Source of the DNA: Candidatus Aenigmatarchaeota archaeon
Lineage (GTDB): Archaea > Aenigmatarchaeota > Aenigmatarchaeia > QMZP01
Length of the DNA: 8,574 nucleotides
Direction of reading: 5' to 3'
Assembly: GCA_016202785.1 (NCBI GenBank)
Contig: JACQOC010000036.1
Span: forward strand, 1-8,574
The position numbers were made by a program, and so were the translations under genes. Under the pieces are notes generated by a model. That model was given only the letters and a program-made list of their open reading frames with translations, was not told where the DNA came from and ran no database searches. Below are positions 6,097-8,574 of this stretch, in pieces; position 1 is the stretch's first letter; each line of letters starts with the position of its first letter.

Positions 6097-6113
6097 TGCA
6101 TTGCAGACGTGCA

Positions 6114-6977
6114 TCAGGGCGCGGCCGACGTCAGTTTCTGCGTGCGGCCAGTCAGGACATCCATTTCTACCGGATAGCCGAAGCGTTCCAATGTGCCGCT
6201 GAAATGCTGCGCCGAAAGGTCGGCTAATGCATCATAGAATTCGCTATCTTGCGGCCAATGGCCACTGGTTCCGGTGAGATATATGAGTTCACTGCTGCCG
6301 TTCGGCATGCCTTGGTAAATAAGCTGCGCGTTAACCGCGTCGACCAGCTTGTCGCCATCCTTTTGGTGCATGATTAGCGTCGGGCATTCGGGCCGGGAAG
6401 GGTCGTTGTCTATGGCATGCCTTTGCAGGTCTTCGAAGTAGCCTTTTTTCAGTTTAGCCAGGCACTTTATTGCATACTTCATCACCGGCGAGATATGGTT
6501 GGGCGAGGCCGGTGTGCCGGCTATCGATATGGAACTGGGCAAATCCGAGCGGCAGGCGATGCGGAACCCGGCCGAGCCGCCTAGACTATAGCCGGCGATG
6601 TGCACTTCGTCACACCGCCCGGTCAGGTACCGCAAAGCAGCATAGCCGTAGGCGATCCGATTGGAGAGCGGTGTGTCCGAAACCAGCCAGCCCTTCACTG
6701 ACGTCTCGCCAGGGACGCGGAAGTAGAGGACATCAAACCCATGGTCGCAAAGCCGGGCAGCAATCTGCCCATACCGCTCGCGGTCTGGAGTTATGCCTTC
6801 GATCAGGACAATGCCCTTGCCGTTGCCGACGTCCGGCTCGAACAGTTCACTATTAAGCGTTACGATCCGGCCGTCTTCAGCGAGGAGCGGCAAGTCCAGC
6901 TCCTGCGCCAATTCTTTCAAATTGGCCGATATGCCGAGTTCCGATTTCCGCATAACTAAGAATAAGTCGAAAGGCAT
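6114..6977 (-). CDS. Alpha/beta-fold hydrolase
   Basis: This 287-residue protein has the serine-hydrolase layout of the alpha/beta fold. The nucleophile elbow GYSLGG (129-134) puts Ser131 as nucleophile, Asp207 or Asp209 in HQKDGDKLVD is the likely acid, and His240 in TSGHWPQD the likely base. GKGIVLIEGITPDRERY (53-69) has the strand and loop that normally form the oxyanion hole, with the usual HG replaced by EG. FDVLYFRVPG (81-90) is the next core strand. No signal peptide or membrane helix is evident, so it is probably cytoplasmic. The closest description is a dienelactone-hydrolase or acyl-esterase-like enzyme; the substrate cannot be named. It starts 27 bases after the nuclease gene on the same strand, with GTGAT two bases before the ATG as a close-set partial ribosome binding site, so the two are probably co-transcribed. 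A later ATG at 6953 is less likely. Confidence 0.82.
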   Translation of the reverse strand: MPFDLFLVMRKSELGISANLKELAQELDLPLLAEDGRIVTLNSELFEPDVGNGKGIVLIEGITPDRERYGQIAARLCDHGFDVLYFRVPGETSVKGWLVSDTPLSNRIAYGYAALRYLTGRCDEVHIAGYSLGGSAGFRIACRSDLPSSISIAGTPASPNHISPVMKYAIKCLAKLKKGYFEDLQRHAIDNDPSRPECPTLIMHQKDGDKLVDAVNAQLIYQGMPNGSSELIYLTGTSGHWPQDSEFYDALADLSAQHFSGTLERFGYPVEMDVLTGRTQKLTSAAP

Positions 6978-6979
6978 AA

Positions 6980-6984
6980 ATCAC
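6980..6984 (-). promoter_or_regulatory. Partial ribosome binding site before the hydrolase
   Basis: Minus-strand GTGAT, complementary to the archaeal 16S tail, lies two bases before the ATG at 6977. The spacing is tighter than usual, so support is modest. No TATA box is visible in the 27-base gap, which favours translation from an operon mRNA begun upstream of 7835. Confidence 0.35.
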
Positions 6985-7004
6985 TGCCGGTCTGGCTGAT
7001 GTTG

Positions 7005-7835
7005 CTAACACTTGCCGTACGCCTTCTGCAGCAGCAGCGCGTCCGTCTCCAGGTTGGGGCTCTCGCAGATGACGACGCCTTTGGCCTTGAACGCCTTCAT
7101 GGCCTTGAGCAGTTCCAGGTAGTTGAAGTCCGATTCCTGCAACGGCAGGTGGTTCTTTTCCCCTTTCGGGCCGTAATTGATGCCGGACACATGCGCATGG
7201 ATGTTGTCCAGCCCTTGCCGGCCGAGCGCCTTCTCCACCTGCGCCAATATCCAGCAGAATTCCTGGTAGGTGTTGAACTTGCCGTTATAGCGCGCATGGC
7301 AATGCGAGAAGTCGATGCACGGCATTATCTGTTCGGTCTCGGCGCTAAGCTTGAGCAACTCCTCCAGAGTGCCGAACTGCGTGCCTTTCCCAGTCAGCTC
7401 CGGCCGGATCCAGATGCCGTTGCCGTCCGCGGCCAGCTGCTTCTGCACCTGCTCCAAGCTCGCTTTCACGGTCGCATAGACCTGCTCCGGGCGGTCGCCC
7501 ATGTAATAGGCGGCATGGAAGCATAACGACCAAGCGCCTGCCTTCCAGGCCATCCTGGCCGCCTTCAGGATGCGCTGCATCGTCGCATCCTTCTTGGCTT
7601 GCTCTTTGGCGTTCAGGTTCATGTAATACTGGCCGTGGCAGGTAAGCTTGACGCCATTGTCCCGCGCCAGCGCTTTTATCTCTGGCGCCGATTTCTCAGA
7701 TACCGTCACGCTGTGCACGAACTCCAGTTCCATGGCGCCCAGGCCTAATGCCCTTATGTGCGGCACGCCGCTGAGGGTAGTCCTTGGGTTGGCGGACAAG
7801 GGGATGCCAGCGGTTCCAAACAACAGCGCTTCCAT
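7005..7835 (-). CDS. Endonuclease IV-like TIM-barrel protein (putative AP endonuclease, archaeal type)
   Basis: This 276-residue protein belongs to the endonuclease IV/xylose isomerase-like TIM-barrel superfamily. Likely metal ligands align with those of Nfo: His67 (LTCHGQYYMNL), His107 (LCFHAAYY), Glu146 (RPELTGKGTQFG), Asp175 and His178 (CIDFSHCHA), His213/His215 (IHAHVSG), His229 (GEKNHLPL) and Glu258 (CESP). The order and spacing fit the three-metal site that cuts DNA at abasic sites, giving a base-excision-repair role. The HVSGINYG...NHLPLQESDF tail looks like an archaeal subgroup, so exact substrate is less sure; a sugar isomerase is the main alternative. I choose ATG 7835 because the TATA box is centred 27 bases before it; the upstream GTG at 7856 would overlap the promoter. 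The hydrolase follows after 27 bases. Confidence 0.85.
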   Translation of the reverse strand: MEALLFGTAGIPLSANPRTTLSGVPHIRALGLGAMELEFVHSVTVSEKSAPEIKALARDNGVKLTCHGQYYMNLNAKEQAKKDATMQRILKAARMAWKAGAWSLCFHAAYYMGDRPEQVYATVKASLEQVQKQLAADGNGIWIRPELTGKGTQFGTLEELLKLSAETEQIMPCIDFSHCHARYNGKFNTYQEFCWILAQVEKALGRQGLDNIHAHVSGINYGPKGEKNHLPLQESDFNYLELLKAMKAFKAKGVVICESPNLETDALLLQKAYGKC

Positions 7836-7853
7836 ATACTGCTTTGGCGCCAG

Positions 7854-7870
7854 CACGTTTATATTCCGCG
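7854..7870. promoter_or_regulatory. Shared near-symmetric TATA element for two divergent genes
   Basis: TTTATATT (7858-7865; AATATAAA on the other strand) is the only AT-rich core in the 51-base gap between divergent ATGs at 7835 and 7887. Its centre is about 27 bases from the minus ATG and 25 from the plus ATG, each the usual archaeal TATA-to-start distance. Both messages would then be leaderless. A single box read both ways is inferred from spacing only. Confidence 0.55.
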
Positions 7871-7886
7871 TTGGCCATTATTAGCT

Positions 7887-8574
7887 ATGGGCATTGAGGC
7901 CGGCAAGCTTGCTTCTGCGTCGCTCAAACTAATTTACCATAAGCCCATCGTGCTGATCCCGTTGTTGCTGCATTTCGTGCTGGCCACCGCCCTGCAAGCG
8001 GTTTTTGTGCCGGACCTGAACCTGCTGTTGGACAGCGCTTCCGAAACCGCTGCGGCGCAAGTGCTGACTGCCGCGCTGCCAGGCATTGCACTGGCCCTAG
8101 CTGTTTCCTTCCTGCTGTGGGTGTTCTTTTACGCGATGGCCACCAAGCTGGTGCACAGCGCGCGCACCGCCCGGGCCATTTCCTATGCGGATGCGGTGCA
8201 CACCGCCAAGTCGCGCTATTTCCAGTACCTGCTGCTCAACCTCATATACATCCACTTGGCGCTGGCCGGCGCGGCGTTGCTGGTCGTGCCGGTGTTTGCC
8301 ATCCTGCTGGCCGCATCGTCCGGCAGCTTCCTGGCAATAGCCTTGGTATCCGTGCTCGGCTTCGTCTGGCTGGTCGCACTGCTGATCATCGGTGCGGTCG
8401 GCTTCCTGCGCATTTCGCTCAGCCATTATTACCTGGTGTTGGAGGGAAAAAGCGCAGTCCAATCCTTGGTCGCCAGCTGGCGCGCCACCAAAGGCAACGT
8501 GGCCAGCCTGCTGTTCCTGCTGCTCATCGTCATGGCCGTCGGCATCGCGGTCAGCGTTGCCGTCGGCCTAGCCA
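7887..8574 (+). CDS. Polytopic membrane protein (YciC/DUF975-like), C-terminus beyond window
   Basis: From ATG 7887 the plus frame is open to the window end, giving 229 codons without a stop, so the gene is partial at its 3' end. The product is highly hydrophobic, with likely membrane segments near residues 20-41, 62-84, 114-142, 148-172 and 206-229, and a short cytoplasmic-looking N-terminus (GIEAGKLASASLKLIYHKP). Residues 185-204 (LEGKSAVQSLVASWRATKGN) match the E-G-x-x-x-x-x-S-x-x-x-S-W-x-x-T-x-G-N linker that recurs in YciC/DUF975 and glycerophosphodiester-phosphodiesterase membrane-domain proteins, where it sits between helices. No enzymatic motif is visible. Ile codons are mostly ATC/ATT (13 of 15), in contrast with the toxin-antitoxin genes. 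Function is unknown; a membrane-organising role is only a guess. Confidence 0.8.
   Translation, partial: MGIEAGKLASASLKLIYHKPIVLIPLLLHFVLATALQAVFVPDLNLLLDSASETAAAQVLTAALPGIALALAVSFLLWVFFYAMATKLVHSARTARAISYADAVHTAKSRYFQYLLLNLIYIHLALAGAALLVVPVFAILLAASSGSFLAIALVSVLGFVWLVALLIIGAVGFLRISLSHYYLVLEGKSAVQSLVASWRATKGNVASLLFLLLIVMAVGIAVSVAVGLA

Noticed and set aside
6084..6097. CTTTTATAC read as a plus-strand promoter
   Set aside because: No plausible plus-strand gene starts downstream; the same bases serve better as a minus-strand box for the antiporter.
6999..7526. A 175-codon plus-strand open frame opposite the nuclease gene
   Set aside because: The minus-strand frame carries the conserved metal ligands of endonuclease IV, so this is its complement shadow.
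8097..8462. Minus-strand open frames opposite the 7887 membrane gene
   Set aside because: Their Gln/Asp/Arg-rich composition is the usual antisense image of a Leu/Val/Ala-rich membrane protein, which is the credible reading.
1..8574. CRISPR array, tRNA, rRNA or insertion sequence
   Set aside because: I found no regularly spaced direct repeats, no cloverleaf-like sequence with a TTCRA loop in context, and no transposase motif anywhere in the window.

Overview
The window looks like DPANN-type archaeal DNA, perhaps Micrarchaeota or Diapherotrites; the exact lineage is a guess. Three things point that way. Several genes have an A/T-rich TATA box centred about 25-27 bases before the ATG, with no good ribosome binding site, as expected for leaderless archaeal mRNAs. 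A secreted protein carries a Cys-rich CSDSD...GCNNGAC module that I associate with surface proteins of these small archaea. There is also an archaeal-style endonuclease IV-like protein and a UPF0175/DUF3368 toxin-antitoxin pair. The DNA is GC-rich by eye, densely coding, and has no gap over 300 bases.

Layout. Bases 1-1601 (minus) hold the N-terminal 533 codons of a large exported, Cys-rich protein whose IPT/TIG-plus-Ig-like unit occurs twice; it runs off the left edge. Next come a 91-residue orphan (1646-1921, minus) and a Bcp-type peroxiredoxin (1981-2445, minus). Diverging from the peroxiredoxin is a two-gene toxin-antitoxin operon (2538-3334, plus), whose genes overlap by ATGA and whose Ile and Arg codon use differs from its surroundings. 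Four minus-strand genes follow: an M17 leucyl aminopeptidase (3387-4832), a membrane-only CPA2 cation/proton antiporter with an Asp-Asp motif (4869-6023), an alpha/beta hydrolase (6114-6977) and an endonuclease IV-like TIM-barrel protein (7005-7835). The last two probably form an operon, nuclease first. A divergent polytopic membrane protein starts at 7887 (plus) and runs off the right edge.

Most genes are housekeeping or stress functions: peroxide detoxification, peptide turnover, ion homeostasis and DNA repair. The accessory elements are the surface protein and the toxin-antitoxin pair. I do not see an obviously new multi-gene system. The best leads are the duplicated-module surface protein, the fused ribbon-helix-helix/UPF0175 antitoxin with its Asn-variant PIN-like toxin, and a single near-symmetric TATA element placed to serve two divergent leaderless genes. 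Several start codons were chosen from TATA spacing rather than from the longest open frame.
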